From: Zoogloea sp.
GTDB taxonomy: Bacteria; Pseudomonadota; Gammaproteobacteria; Burkholderiales; Rhodocyclaceae
Assembly: GCA_016720685.1 (NCBI GenBank)
Contig: JADKKC010000045.1
Location: forward strand, 1-38,846
Reading direction: 5' to 3'
Length of the DNA stretch: 38,846 nucleotides
The notes below the pieces were generated by a model. The model worked only from the letters and a program-made list of their open reading frames with translations. It did no database searches and had not been told where the DNA came from. Positions 20,028 to 28,844 of this stretch are shown here, piece by piece. Position numbers and translations under genes: made by a program. The first letter of the stretch is position 1, and every line of letters starts with the position of its first letter.

Positions 20028-20369
20028 TTACCAGCGCTTGATCACCCACTTGGGCACGCGGATTCCGCTGTCCTGGGCGTCGCGGCGGGTGAAGTCGCCG
20101 TTGCCGAGGTCGTCGTAGAGGTAGTAGGGCACGCCGTGGGGCGGGGTGACCTTGATCATGTAGAGCTGGCCGTTGGCGCGGAATTCCTCCACCGTGTCCT
20201 CGCCCTTCTTGCCGATGGTCACCTGCTGCTCGACCTCGTTGTCGAGTTCCATGCCCTGCGGCGGCGGGGGCGGCTCGGGCAGGGGTTCGAGCTTCTGGGG
20301 GGCTTGCTGGGCCCAGGCCGCCGCGGTGACGGCGAAGAGCAGGGCGGCGAAATGATGGACGCGTGGCAT
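20028..20369 (-). CDS. DUF2782 family periplasmic protein
   Basis: A 113-residue protein with a signal peptide (MPRVHHFAALLFAVTAAAWA) and a Pro-rich linker (PLPEPPPPPQ). The conserved DUF2782 core follows: EFRANGQLYMIKVTPPHGVPYYLYD and a C-terminal VPKWVIKRW. This small domain is usually found near polA in betaproteobacteria, as here. The function is unknown. It is co-oriented with the LOG gene, 47 bp apart. Confidence 0.88.
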   Translation of the reverse strand: MPRVHHFAALLFAVTAAAWAQQAPQKLEPLPEPPPPPQGMELDNEVEQQVTIGKKGEDTVEEFRANGQLYMIKVTPPHGVPYYLYDDLGNGDFTRRDAQDSGIRVPKWVIKRW

Positions 20370-20416
20370 GGAGGTCTCCTGACGATGCCGCGATTGTAAC
20401 CTGCGCGATGGGGCGG

Positions 20417-21142
20417 TCAGAGGTTGAGCATCAGCTCGTGCTCTTCCGGCAGCGGCAGGAAGCCGCGGCTCTGGTAATGGTTGAAAATGGCATCGACCAC
20501 CTTTTCCGGCTCGTCGATGATCTGGATCAGGTTGAGATCTTCCGGGTTGATCATGCCTTCTTCCACCAGCCTGTCCTTGAACCAGTCGATCAGCCCACGC
20601 CAGAAGGCTTCGTGGACCAGGATCACCGGAATCTTGCGGCTCTTGCCGGTCTGGATCAGCGTCATGGCCTCGAGCATTTCGTCGAGGGTGCCGAAGCCGC
20701 CCGGCATCACCACGTAGGCGATGGCGAACTTCACGAACATGAACTTGCGCGCGAAGAAGTGCTGGAAAGTCTGGGAAATATCCTGGTAGGGGTTGGCCCG
20801 CTGCTCCATGGGCAGCTGGATGTTGAGCCCCACGCTGGGCGATTTGCCGAAGTAGGCGCCCTTGTTGGCGGCTTCCATGATGCCGGGGCCGCCGCCCGAG
20901 ATGACCGAGAAGCCGGCATCCGACAAAAGCCGGGCGATGCGTTCGGTGCTGGCGTAGTAAGGGTGGTCGGGCTTGGTGCGGGCGCTGCCGAAGATCGAGA
21001 CGGCCGGGCGGATCGGCTTGAGCCGCTCAGTGGCCTCGACGAACTCTGCCATAATTCCAAAAATCCGCCACGACTCCCTGGCCGTGAAGTTTTGTGCCGC
21101 CGTAGTGGGCACCACCTTGGGGAGTTTGTCTTTTGCAGTCAT
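20417..21142 (-). CDS. LOG family nucleotide 5'-monophosphate phosphoribohydrolase (TIGR00730)
   Basis: A 241-residue LOG-family enzyme (formerly annotated as lysine decarboxylase), cleaving the N-glycosidic bond of cytokinin-type or purine nucleotide monophosphates. The nucleotide-binding motif GGGPGIMEAANKGA (about residue 84) and the catalytic PGGFGTLDE motif (about residue 147) are both intact. The N-terminus MTAKDKLPKVVPTTAAQNF is longer than in the short LOG group. It is divergent from polA with a 59-bp shared upstream region. Confidence 0.9.
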   Translation of the reverse strand: MTAKDKLPKVVPTTAAQNFTARESWRIFGIMAEFVEATERLKPIRPAVSIFGSARTKPDHPYYASTERIARLLSDAGFSVISGGGPGIMEAANKGAYFGKSPSVGLNIQLPMEQRANPYQDISQTFQHFFARKFMFVKFAIAYVVMPGGFGTLDEMLEAMTLIQTGKSRKIPVILVHEAFWRGLIDWFKDRLVEEGMINPEDLNLIQIIDEPEKVVDAIFNHYQSRGFLPLPEEHELMLNL

Positions 21143-21201
21143 TTTTTTGTAAGGAGTGAGGGGTGAGAGGTGAGGTTTCGCCTGCTCGGCCTCGCGAACC
21201 C

Positions 21202-23934
21202 ATGCCCACCCTGTTGCTCGTTGATGGCTCCAGCTATCTGTACCGCGCCTTTCATGCCCTGCCCGACCTGCGCAACTCGGCGGGCGAGCCCACCGGCGCC
21301 GTGCGCGGCGTGCTGTCCATGCTACGTCGGCTCGAATCCGACTACAAGGCGGAATACCGCGCCTGCGTATTCGATGCCAAAGGCAAGACTTTCCGCGACG
21401 ACTGGTTTCCCGACTACAAGGCCCAGCGTCCGTCCATGCCCGACGACCTGCGCGCCCAGATCGAGCCGCTGCATGAGGCGGTGAAGGCCGAAGGCTGGCC
21501 GCTGCTGGTCGAAGACGGCGTCGAGGCCGACGACGTGATCGGCACGCTCACCCGCCAGGCCGTCGAGGCCGGCTGGGACGTGGTGATCTCCACCGGCGAC
21601 AAGGATTTGACCCAGCTTGTGCAGCCCGGCGTGCGCTGGGTGAACACCATGAGCGAGGAAGTGCTCGACGAGGCCGGCGTGACCGCCAAGTTCGGCGTGC
21701 CGCCGAATCGCATCGTCGATTACCTCACGCTGATCGGCGACACCGTGGACAACGTGCCCGGCGTTGAAAAATGCGGCCCCAAGACCGCCGTGAAGTGGCT
21801 CACCGAATACGGCACCCTCGACAAGCTGATCGCCAACGCCGACAAGGTGGGCGGCAAGGTGGGCGAAAACCTCAGAAAGCACCTGGATTTCCTGCCCCTC
21901 GGCCGCCGGCTGGTAACCGTGGTCACCGACCTGAGCCTGCCGGTTGCGCTCACCGAGCTGCTCGCCCGCGAAGGCGACAAGGACGTGCTGGCCGCCATTT
22001 ACCGGCGCATGGAATTCAAGGGCTGGCTGAAGGAACTCGAAGAGGGAGTCCATCGCCCGGTCGCCCCGGCTGCCGGCGCCGCCGAAGCCGCCGAAGTCAC
22101 CGAAGCCCCGAGCGAACCCGGCGCCCATCGCACCGGCTACGCAACCCTGCTCGACTGGGCCGCCTTCGACGCCTGGCTGGCAAAGATTTCCGCTGCCGGG
22201 CTTACCGCCTTCGACACCGAAACCACCGGCCTCGACCCGATGGTGGCCACGCTGGTCGGCATGTCGTTTTCCATCGTGGAGGGCGAAGCGGCCTACCTGC
22301 CGCTCTCCCACCATTACGCCGATGCGCCGGCCCAGCTGGCGCTGGCCGAAGTGCTGGAAAAGCTCAAGCCCTGGCTCGAATCCGACGCCCACCGCAAGCT
22401 CGGCCAGAACCTGAAATACGACGCCCACATCCTGGCCAACCACGGCATCCGGCTTGCCGGCATCGCGGAAGACACGCTGCTCGAATCCTACGTGCTGGAA
22501 AGCGACAAATCCCACGACATGGATTCGCTGGCCAGCCGCCACCTCGGCATCAAGACGCTCACCTACGCCGAAGTGTGCGGCAAGGGCGCCAAGCAGATCG
22601 GCTTTGGCGACGTGGAGCTTGCCCGCGCCACTGAATACGCGGCCGAAGACGCCGACATCACCCTGCGCCTGCACCACAACCTGGCCGCCCAACTGGCGGC
22701 CGAGCCGGGCCTTGCCGCGCTGTACCGCGACATCGAACTGCCCACCGCCGGGGTGCTTTTCGAGATGGAACGCAACGGCGTGCTGATCGACGACTTCCTG
22801 CTCGCCCAGCATTCCGAAGAACTCGGCCGCCGCCTCCACGAGCTGGAGCAGCAGGCCCACGTGCTGGCCGGCCAGCCCTTCAACCTGGGCTCGCCCAAGC
22901 AGCTCGGCGAAATCCTGTTCACCAAGCTCGGCCTGCCGGTCGTCAAAAAAACGGCCACCGGCCAGCCCTCCACCGACGAGGACGTGCTCTCCCAGCTCGC
23001 CGACGACTATCCGCTGCCCAAGCTGCTGCTCGAGCACCGCAGCCTCGCCAAGCTCAAGAACACCTACACCGACAAGCTGCCGCAGATGGTGAATCCGCGC
23101 ACCGGCCGCGTGCACACCAGCTTCAGCCAGGCCGTGGCCGTCACCGGCCGCCTCGCCAGCTCCGAGCCCAACCTGCAGAACATCCCCATCCGCACGCCGG
23201 AAGGCCGCCGCATCCGCGCCGCCTTCATCGCCCCCAAGGGCCACAAGATCGTATCGGCCGACTACTCGCAGATCGAACTGCGCATCATGGCCCACCTCTC
23301 CGGCGACGCCGGCCTGACCGGCGCCTTCGCCCGCGGTGAGGACGTGCACCGGGCCACCGCCGGCGAGATCTTCGGCGTCACCCCGCTGGAAGTCACCTCC
23401 GAGCAGCGCCGCTACGCCAAGGTGATCAACTTCGGCCTGATCTACGGCATGAGCGCCCACGGCCTGGCCAAGACCCTCGGCATCGAACGCGTTGCCGCCG
23501 CCAACTACATCGACCGCTACTTCGCCCGTTACCCCGGCGTCGCCGCCTACATGGAGCGCACCCGTATCGAGGCCAAGACCCACGGCTACGTCGAAACCGT
23601 CTTCGGCCGCCGCCTGCACCTGCCGGATATCCGCGCCCAGCAGGTCGGCCGCCGCCAGGGCGCCGAGCGGGCCGCGATCAACGCGCCGATGCAGGGCACC
23701 GCCGCCGACCTGATCAAGAAAGCCATGATCGCCACCTCGGACTGGCTGAAGGAAGCCGGCGTCAAGTCGCGGCTCATCCTGCAGGTGCACGACGAACTGG
23801 TGCTCGAAGTGCCTGACGCCGAAGTGGCGCTGATTCGCGAGCAACTGCCCAGATTGATGGCTGGCGTGGCGCAACTTTCCGTGCCGCTGCTTGCCGAAGT
23901 GGGGGTTGGAGACAACTGGGACCAAGCCCATTGA
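21202..23934 (+). CDS. polA: DNA polymerase I
   Basis: A 910-residue PolA of normal length, the replication/repair polymerase for Okazaki fragment processing. The 5'-3' exonuclease domain starts MPTLLLVDGSSYLYRAFHAL and has STGDKDLTQL. The proofreading 3'-5' exonuclease retains its acidic FDTETTGLD (about residue 336). The polymerase domain has motif A SADYSQIELRIMAHLSGD (about 686), motif B RRYAKVINFGLIYGM (about 736) and motif C QVHDELVLEV (about 862). The ATG at 21202 matches the family N-terminus. The frame also opens upstream from 21163, but that part is not conserved-looking. Confidence 0.98.
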   Translation: MPTLLLVDGSSYLYRAFHALPDLRNSAGEPTGAVRGVLSMLRRLESDYKAEYRACVFDAKGKTFRDDWFPDYKAQRPSMPDDLRAQIEPLHEAVKAEGWPLLVEDGVEADDVIGTLTRQAVEAGWDVVISTGDKDLTQLVQPGVRWVNTMSEEVLDEAGVTAKFGVPPNRIVDYLTLIGDTVDNVPGVEKCGPKTAVKWLTEYGTLDKLIANADKVGGKVGENLRKHLDFLPLGRRLVTVVTDLSLPVALTELLAREGDKDVLAAIYRRMEFKGWLKELEEGVHRPVAPAAGAAEAAEVTEAPSEPGAHRTGYATLLDWAAFDAWLAKISAAGLTAFDTETTGLDPMVATLVGMSFSIVEGEAAYLPLSHHYADAPAQLALAEVLEKLKPWLESDAHRKLGQNLKYDAHILANHGIRLAGIAEDTLLESYVLESDKSHDMDSLASRHLGIKTLTYAEVCGKGAKQIGFGDVELARATEYAAEDADITLRLHHNLAAQLAAEPGLAALYRDIELPTAGVLFEMERNGVLIDDFLLAQHSEELGRRLHELEQQAHVLAGQPFNLGSPKQLGEILFTKLGLPVVKKTATGQPSTDEDVLSQLADDYPLPKLLLEHRSLAKLKNTYTDKLPQMVNPRTGRVHTSFSQAVAVTGRLASSEPNLQNIPIRTPEGRRIRAAFIAPKGHKIVSADYSQIELRIMAHLSGDAGLTGAFARGEDVHRATAGEIFGVTPLEVTSEQRRYAKVINFGLIYGMSAHGLAKTLGIERVAAANYIDRYFARYPGVAAYMERTRIEAKTHGYVETVFGRRLHLPDIRAQQVGRRQGAERAAINAPMQGTAADLIKKAMIATSDWLKEAGVKSRLILQVHDELVLEVPDAEVALIREQLPRLMAGVAQLSVPLLAEVGVGDNWDQAH

Positions 23935-24018
23935 GCGCCGGTGCATGAATTGACCGGGCGGCTCGATCCCGCAGCCCGGCACGCCTCCTTCGCCCGTTCA
24001 TGTCCCGTGAAAACACCC

Positions 24019-24525
24019 ATGCGCTACCGCATCACCCTTATCGCCTGCCTGTGGCTTGCCGCCTGCAGCACGGTTTCCAAGCCCAAGGACGACTCCTACC
24101 GGCTGGAACACTTCGCCCCCGATTCGCCCTTCGAGCAATCCTTCGAAGTGTCGCCGTCGGCGGCTTGCGAGGCCGGACGGCGGGCGCTGCTCAGCCAGGG
24201 CTACCTCATCGAGGAGAGCAAGCCCGATGCCGTGCGGGCCAGGAAATTCTTCCAACCCGACCGGAGCACCCAGGTCCAGCTCACCTTCAGCCTGTTCTGC
24301 CTGTCCGAAGGCGACGGCTCGGCCGTGTACGCCAACGTGCGCCAGATGCGCGAAGAGCTCAAGGCCGGCTCGGCCAGCACCGGCCTCAGTGTGACCGGCA
24401 TCGGTTCCCTGTCGCTGCCCTTTGGCGGCAACAACGAAAGCCTCGTCAAGGTCGGCGAGGAAACCGTCACCGACAGCGAGTTCTACGGCCGCTTTTTTGC
24501 CCTGATGCAATCCTTTATCCGCTGA
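24019..24525 (+). CDS. DUF2242 family outer-membrane-type lipoprotein
   Basis: A 168-residue protein starting MRYRITLIACLWLAACST, a type II signal peptide with lipobox LAAC. The mature part (VSPSAACEAGRRALLSQGYLI followed by RARKFFQPDRSTQVQLTFSL) matches the DUF2242 family of betaproteobacterial lipoproteins. The residue after the lipid Cys is Ser, which favours outer-membrane sorting. The stop overlaps the start of the lytic transglycosylase gene, so the two are co-translated. The role is unknown, probably in the cell envelope. Confidence 0.8.
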   Translation: MRYRITLIACLWLAACSTVSKPKDDSYRLEHFAPDSPFEQSFEVSPSAACEAGRRALLSQGYLIEESKPDAVRARKFFQPDRSTQVQLTFSLFCLSEGDGSAVYANVRQMREELKAGSASTGLSVTGIGSLSLPFGGNNESLVKVGEETVTDSEFYGRFFALMQSFIR

Positions 24526-25808
24526 TGAAATCACGCTTCCCGACCATCAATACCGATGCAGGGGCGGCTTCCGTCGCCCAGGCCCCAGCCAATAAAGTCC
24601 ACGGGCGACTGAAGCCGTCCCTCTTGGGGCTTGCGCTTGTTTTTGCCGCTGCGGCCCATGCCGCCGACGCGCCCGATCCGGCCCGCTTTGCGCCCTGCCT
24701 TGCCGAACTCAAGCCCGACGCCCAGGGGCGCGGCATTTCGGGGGCGGCCTACGACCGCCTCACCGCCAGCCTTGCGCCCGACATGAAGGTGCTCGAACTC
24801 CTCGACTACCAACCCGAATTCCGCACCGCGATCTGGGATTACCTCTCGGCGCTGGTGGACGACGAACGCGTGGCCGACGGCCGCGCCATGCAGGCCCAAT
24901 GGAGCGAAGTGCTCAAAGCCGTTGCTGCCCGCTACCGGGTCGATCCGGCCACGGTGGTGGCCGTGTGGGGCGTGGAAAGCAACTTCGGGCGCAACTTCGG
25001 CGCCCGCCCGCTGCTCACCTCGTTGTCGACGCTCTCATGCTACGGCCGCCGCCAGGCTTACTTCCGGGGCGAGTTTTTCGATGCGCTCAAGATCGTCGAT
25101 TCCGGCGACGTGAAGGCCGAACAACTTACCGGCTCGTGGGCGGGCGCCTTTGGCCACACCCAGTTCATGCCCTCCACCTTCCTGCGCCTCGCGGTGGATT
25201 TCGACGACGACGGCCGGCGTGACCTGGTGGGCAGCGTGCCCGATGCGCTGGCCTCCACCGCCAACTTCCTCAAAAAAGCCGGCTGGCGTGAAGGCGAACC
25301 CTGGGGCTACGAAGTGCGCCTGCCGTCCGGCTTCGACGCCAGCAACGCCGGCCGCCGCAACAAGCAGCCGCTGGCCAGCTGGAGCGCCCGTGGCATCACC
25401 CGCATCGACGGCAGCCCGCTGGGCGGCGGCGACGCCCCGGCCGGGCTCATGCTGCCCGCCGGCCCGCGCGGCCCGGCCTTTCTGGTGTTTCGCAACTTCG
25501 ACGCCATCTACGGCTACAACGCCGCCGAAAGCTACGCCCTGGCCATCGCCCACCTGGCCGACCGCCTGAAGGGCGGCCAGCCCTTCGCCACGCCCTGGCC
25601 CACCGACGACCCCGGCCTGTCCCGCGTCGAGCGTCGCGAACTGCAAACCCTGCTGATCGCCCGCGGCCACGCCATCGGCAGCGTGGATGGCATGCTCGGC
25701 GACGCCAGCCGCAGCGCCATTCGCGTCGAACAGCAGCGCCTCGGCCACAGCATCGACGGCCGCGCCGGGCAAAAGCTGCTCAAGGCCCTGAAGGACAGCC
25801 GCCCATGA
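24525..25808 (+). CDS. Lytic murein transglycosylase (MltB family) with C-terminal peptidoglycan-binding domain
   Basis: A 427-residue periplasmic enzyme cleaving the MurNAc-GlcNAc bond with 1,6-anhydro product. A signal-anchor region ends near ...AAAAHAADAPD (residue about 45). The SLT_2 catalytic domain holds the Glu of VWGVESNFGR (about residue 150) and GSWAGAFGHTQFMPSTF. The C-terminal PG_binding_1 domain is at about residues 360-425 (LQTLLIARGHAIGSVDGMLG). It starts at the ATG overlapping the DUF2242 stop, and its stop overlaps the queF start. Confidence 0.93.
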   Translation: MKSRFPTINTDAGAASVAQAPANKVHGRLKPSLLGLALVFAAAAHAADAPDPARFAPCLAELKPDAQGRGISGAAYDRLTASLAPDMKVLELLDYQPEFRTAIWDYLSALVDDERVADGRAMQAQWSEVLKAVAARYRVDPATVVAVWGVESNFGRNFGARPLLTSLSTLSCYGRRQAYFRGEFFDALKIVDSGDVKAEQLTGSWAGAFGHTQFMPSTFLRLAVDFDDDGRRDLVGSVPDALASTANFLKKAGWREGEPWGYEVRLPSGFDASNAGRRNKQPLASWSARGITRIDGSPLGGGDAPAGLMLPAGPRGPAFLVFRNFDAIYGYNAAESYALAIAHLADRLKGGQPFATPWPTDDPGLSRVERRELQTLLIARGHAIGSVDGMLGDASRSAIRVEQQRLGHSIDGRAGQKLLKALKDSRP

Positions 25809-26650
25809 GCACCCTCATCCACACCCATCCCGACGCCTCGCCCCTCGGCAAGCCCGTTGCCTACGCCCAGCATTACGCGCCCGAGCTGCTCTTTCCGATC
25901 ACCCGCCAGGGCAAACGCGACGAAATCGGCATTTCCGGCGACGCCCTGCCCTTCATCGGCGAAGACCTGTGGAACGCCTACGAGCTGTCGTGGCTCGACC
26001 CCCGGGGCAAGCCGGTGGTGGCGCTGGCCCGCTTTCACGTGCCGGCGTATTCGCCCAGGCTGATCGAATCCAAGTCTCTCAAGCTCTATCTCAACGCGTT
26101 CAACCAGACCAAGGTCGCCAGCGTCGAGGTGCTCACCGAAACCCTCACCCGCGATCTCAGCGCCGCCGCCGGTGCGCCGGTTAGCGTGCGCGTCGAGCCG
26201 CTGAGCACGCGCCCCCAGCGCCACATGGGCTACCCGAAGGGCGTGCTGCTCGACACCCTCGAGATCGACGTGGACCGCTACACGCCCGCGCCGAGCCTGC
26301 TCAGCGCCGACCACGCGCTGCCCCACGTGGGCGAAACCCTGTACTCCCACCTCCTCAAGTCCAACTGCCTTGTTACCGGCCAGCCAGACTGGGCCATGCT
26401 CGTCGTGCGCTACAAGGGCGCACCGATCGATCGCGAGGGGCTGCTGCGCTACATCATCTCGTTTCGCCAGCACAACGAATTCCACGAGCAGTGCGTCGAG
26501 CGCGTGTTCACCGACATCCTGCGCGAATGCCGGCCCACCGCCCTGTCGGTGTGGGCGCGCTACACCCGCCGCGGCGGGCTCGACATCAACCCCTGCCGCC
26601 GCACGCCGGGCATGCCGGTGCCGCCGGACTTCGCCGAAATCCGTCAATGA
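25805..26650 (+). CDS. queF: NADPH-dependent 7-cyano-7-deazaguanine reductase, type II QueF
   Basis: A 281-residue bidomain T-fold enzyme reducing preQ0 to preQ1 in queuosine biosynthesis. The NADPH-binding motif ESKSLKLYLNAFNQTK and the catalytic Cys in LLKSNCLVTGQPDW (about residue 187) are present. The conserved FRQHNEFHE and YTRRGGLDINPCR are near the C-terminus. The length and two-domain organisation mark the long YqcD-type QueF. It is linked by 4-bp overlaps to the transglycosylase upstream and murB downstream. Confidence 0.96.
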   Translation: MSTLIHTHPDASPLGKPVAYAQHYAPELLFPITRQGKRDEIGISGDALPFIGEDLWNAYELSWLDPRGKPVVALARFHVPAYSPRLIESKSLKLYLNAFNQTKVASVEVLTETLTRDLSAAAGAPVSVRVEPLSTRPQRHMGYPKGVLLDTLEIDVDRYTPAPSLLSADHALPHVGETLYSHLLKSNCLVTGQPDWAMLVVRYKGAPIDREGLLRYIISFRQHNEFHEQCVERVFTDILRECRPTALSVWARYTRRGGLDINPCRRTPGMPVPPDFAEIRQ

Positions 26651-27702
26651 CCCACCCCGATCCGCTCCGCCAGAACGTCGCCCTCGACGCACTCAACACC
26701 CTGCGCCTGCCGGCCCGCGCCGCCTGGTTTGCCGCCATCGACAGCGTCGACACCCTGCGCGCCGTGCTCGACGACGCGCGCATCCAGGGCCTGCCGCGGC
26801 TGGTGCTGGGCGGCGGCTCCAACCTCGTGCTGACGGGGGATTTTCCCGGCCTCGTGCTGCAGGTCGCCTTTCATGGCCGCAGCCGCGTGCAGGAAGATGC
26901 CGACGCCTTTTACGTCCGCGTCGGCGGTGGCGAAAACTGGCACGACTTCGTGCGCTGGACGCTCGAAATGGGCTGGCCCGGCCTCGAAAACCTCTCGCTG
27001 ATCCCCGGCACCGCAGGCGCCGCCCCGGTGCAGAACATCGGCGCCTACGGCATCGAGGTGTGCGAGCACTTCTACAGCCTGCGCGCCTACGACCTCGAAA
27101 CCGGCAAAACAGTCGGTTTCGACAAGGCCGACTGCGCCTTTGCTTACCGCGACAGCTTTTTCAAGCAACAGGGCGCCGGGCGCTACCTGATTGCCGCCGT
27201 CACCTTTCGCCTGCCCAAGCGCTGGACGCCGATCACCGGCTACGCCGACGTGGCCCGCCAGCTGGCTGCACAGGGCATCGCCGTGCCAACGCCGCTGCAG
27301 GTTTCGGATGCCGTCATCGCCATCCGCCGCGCCAAGCTGCCCGACCCGGCCGAGATCGGCAACGCCGGCAGCTTCTTCAAGAACCCGCTGGTCGAGGCGG
27401 CGGAGTACGCCCGTCTGGCGGCCCTTCACCCCGGCCTGCCCCATTACCCGCAGGCCGACGGTCGCGAGAAGCTCGCTGCCGGCTGGCTGATCGAACAGGC
27501 CGGCTGGAAAGGCCGCCGCCTCGGCCCGGTGGGCTGCTTCGAGCGGCAGGCGCTGGTTCTGGTCAACCACGGCGGGGCCACCGGCGCCGACGTGCGGGCC
27601 GCCAGCAATGCCGTGCGCGCCGACGTACGCGCCCGTTTCGGCGTCGAGCTGGAGCCCGAGCCGGTCTTTGTCGGCGAGCCGGTGGGTGCACCGCTGCCCT
27701 AA
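26647..27702 (+). CDS. murB: UDP-N-acetylenolpyruvoylglucosamine reductase
   Basis: A 351-residue MurB of the E. coli (type I) length class, the FAD/NADPH enzyme making UDP-MurNAc. The FAD-binding PCMH region has RLVLGGGSNLVLT and ENLSLIPGTAGAAPVQNIGA. The catalytic Ser is in NAGSFFKNP. The substrate-binding C-terminal lobe ends ...VRARFGVELEPEPVFVG. The start ATG overlaps the queF stop. It completes an envelope/queuosine operon beginning at the DUF2242 gene. Confidence 0.97.
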   Translation: MTHPDPLRQNVALDALNTLRLPARAAWFAAIDSVDTLRAVLDDARIQGLPRLVLGGGSNLVLTGDFPGLVLQVAFHGRSRVQEDADAFYVRVGGGENWHDFVRWTLEMGWPGLENLSLIPGTAGAAPVQNIGAYGIEVCEHFYSLRAYDLETGKTVGFDKADCAFAYRDSFFKQQGAGRYLIAAVTFRLPKRWTPITGYADVARQLAAQGIAVPTPLQVSDAVIAIRRAKLPDPAEIGNAGSFFKNPLVEAAEYARLAALHPGLPHYPQADGREKLAAGWLIEQAGWKGRRLGPVGCFERQALVLVNHGGATGADVRAASNAVRADVRARFGVELEPEPVFVGEPVGAPLP

Positions 27703-27758
27703 AGCTTTTGGGCGCCGTGCCGAAAAACCGGAATCCTTTTTGAGACGCGGAGATAGCC

Positions 27759-28325
27759 ATGAGTACAGCAGAAGAACGGCGCGGCAGCAGCGCACAAACC
27801 CCCGACCTGGACTGGAGCCAGGTGCGCGAGACGGTACTCATGCTCGAACTCGCCGTGGGCCAGATCGACGCCGCGATGAAGGAAGGCGGAAGCTCGGTCG
27901 AGGTGCTCACCGACTCCTTCACCTCAATGGCCGGCTACATGCGCCTGATGGTCGGCGCCCTGGAAAAACTGCCCGACAGCCCCGCTACCGTCGAACTCAA
28001 GGCCACCCTCATCGACCAGGCCGGCGAAGTCGCCAGCCGCGTCCAGCGTTCGATCATCGCCTTCCAGTTCTACGACAAGCTCAGCCAGCGCCTCGCCCAC
28101 GTCTCGCTCAGTCTCGAAGCCCTCGGCGGCCTCGTCGTCGACCAGCGCAAGATCTACAGCCCCTTCGAATGGGTCGCCCTGCAGGAAAAAATCCGCGCCA
28201 AGTATTCCACCCGCGAAGAAATCGAAATGTTCAACGCGGTGATGCAGGGCATGCCGGTGAAGGAAGCCCTGGAGCACTACAAAGCCGAAATGAAAGTCAA
28301 GGGCGACGACGTCGAGCTTTTCTGA
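27759..28325 (+). CDS. Helical hypothetical protein with a CheZ-like D-x3-Q motif
   Basis: A 188-residue soluble, mainly helical protein preceded by a good Shine-Dalgarno (GGAGATAGCC before the ATG). Around residues 102-115 is FQFYDKLSQRLAHV. Asp106 and Gln110 are spaced exactly like the catalytic Asp143/Gln147 of CheZ (FQDLTGQ), in a long amphipathic helix as in CheZ. The remainder is not clearly CheZ and no chemotaxis gene is adjacent. I therefore give it as an unrecognised conserved-looking protein with a possible CheZ-type phosphatase relation. It follows murB by 56 bp but probably has its own expression. Confidence 0.6.
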   Translation: MSTAEERRGSSAQTPDLDWSQVRETVLMLELAVGQIDAAMKEGGSSVEVLTDSFTSMAGYMRLMVGALEKLPDSPATVELKATLIDQAGEVASRVQRSIIAFQFYDKLSQRLAHVSLSLEALGGLVVDQRKIYSPFEWVALQEKIRAKYSTREEIEMFNAVMQGMPVKEALEHYKAEMKVKGDDVELF

Positions 28326-28428
28326 AACGGTTCAATCAAGCCCGGGCCGCTCGCCGCGCGGCTCCTGTTGCCCGCTACGGCTTAACTGCGCGGCTTCGTA
28401 TCAACTCAGTTCTCTTTGTTTTGCCCCG

Positions 28429-28785
28429 ATGCCTGTCATCCATTTTTCCGATCCCGCTCCCGATCCTGCTGAAGACCGCCCGGCCCTGAGTCGGGCCGTC
28501 GGCACGCCCCCGCGGCGGCTTACCTTTGAACGCTATGCCTCCGGGGACGGCGGGATTTCCATGGGCGACTGGGAATGCGAGCCGGGCGCCTGGCGCATCG
28601 CCTTTCACGACGGGCGCCACGAGTTTTTCCAGGTCATGAGCGGGCGCCTGCGGATTGTCGATGCGGCCGGCAATGGCCGCGAGTTTGGGCCGGGCGACGC
28701 GGGCATCATTCCGGCGGGTTTCATCGGCACTTTTGAAGTGCTGGAACGGGTGCGCAAGCGTTACGCGATGATCGACCGGCCCTGA
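28429..28785 (+). CDS. Cupin-domain protein (DUF861/Cupin_3 type)
   Basis: A 118-residue single cupin barrel. Motif 1 includes HDGRHEFFQVMSG, with His and Glu candidates for metal binding. Motif 2 is FGPGDAGIIPAGFIGTFEV. WECEPGAWRIAF fits the Cupin_3 lead strand. Such proteins are small enzymes or sensors with a metal centre, and the substrate is unknown. It stands alone between the helical protein and the convergent hydrolase. Confidence 0.8.
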   Translation: MPVIHFSDPAPDPAEDRPALSRAVGTPPRRLTFERYASGDGGISMGDWECEPGAWRIAFHDGRHEFFQVMSGRLRIVDAAGNGREFGPGDAGIIPAGFIGTFEVLERVRKRYAMIDRP

Positions 28786-28844
28786 GGCGGCCGGTTTACG
28801 GCCAGCCGACGCGCCGGCCGTGCCCGGTTTTCACCCGCCGGGGC

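Noticed and set aside
21322..23982. 886-codon open frame antisense to polA
   Set aside because: High-GC third-position effect. polA has all its motifs in the plus strand and this frame has none.
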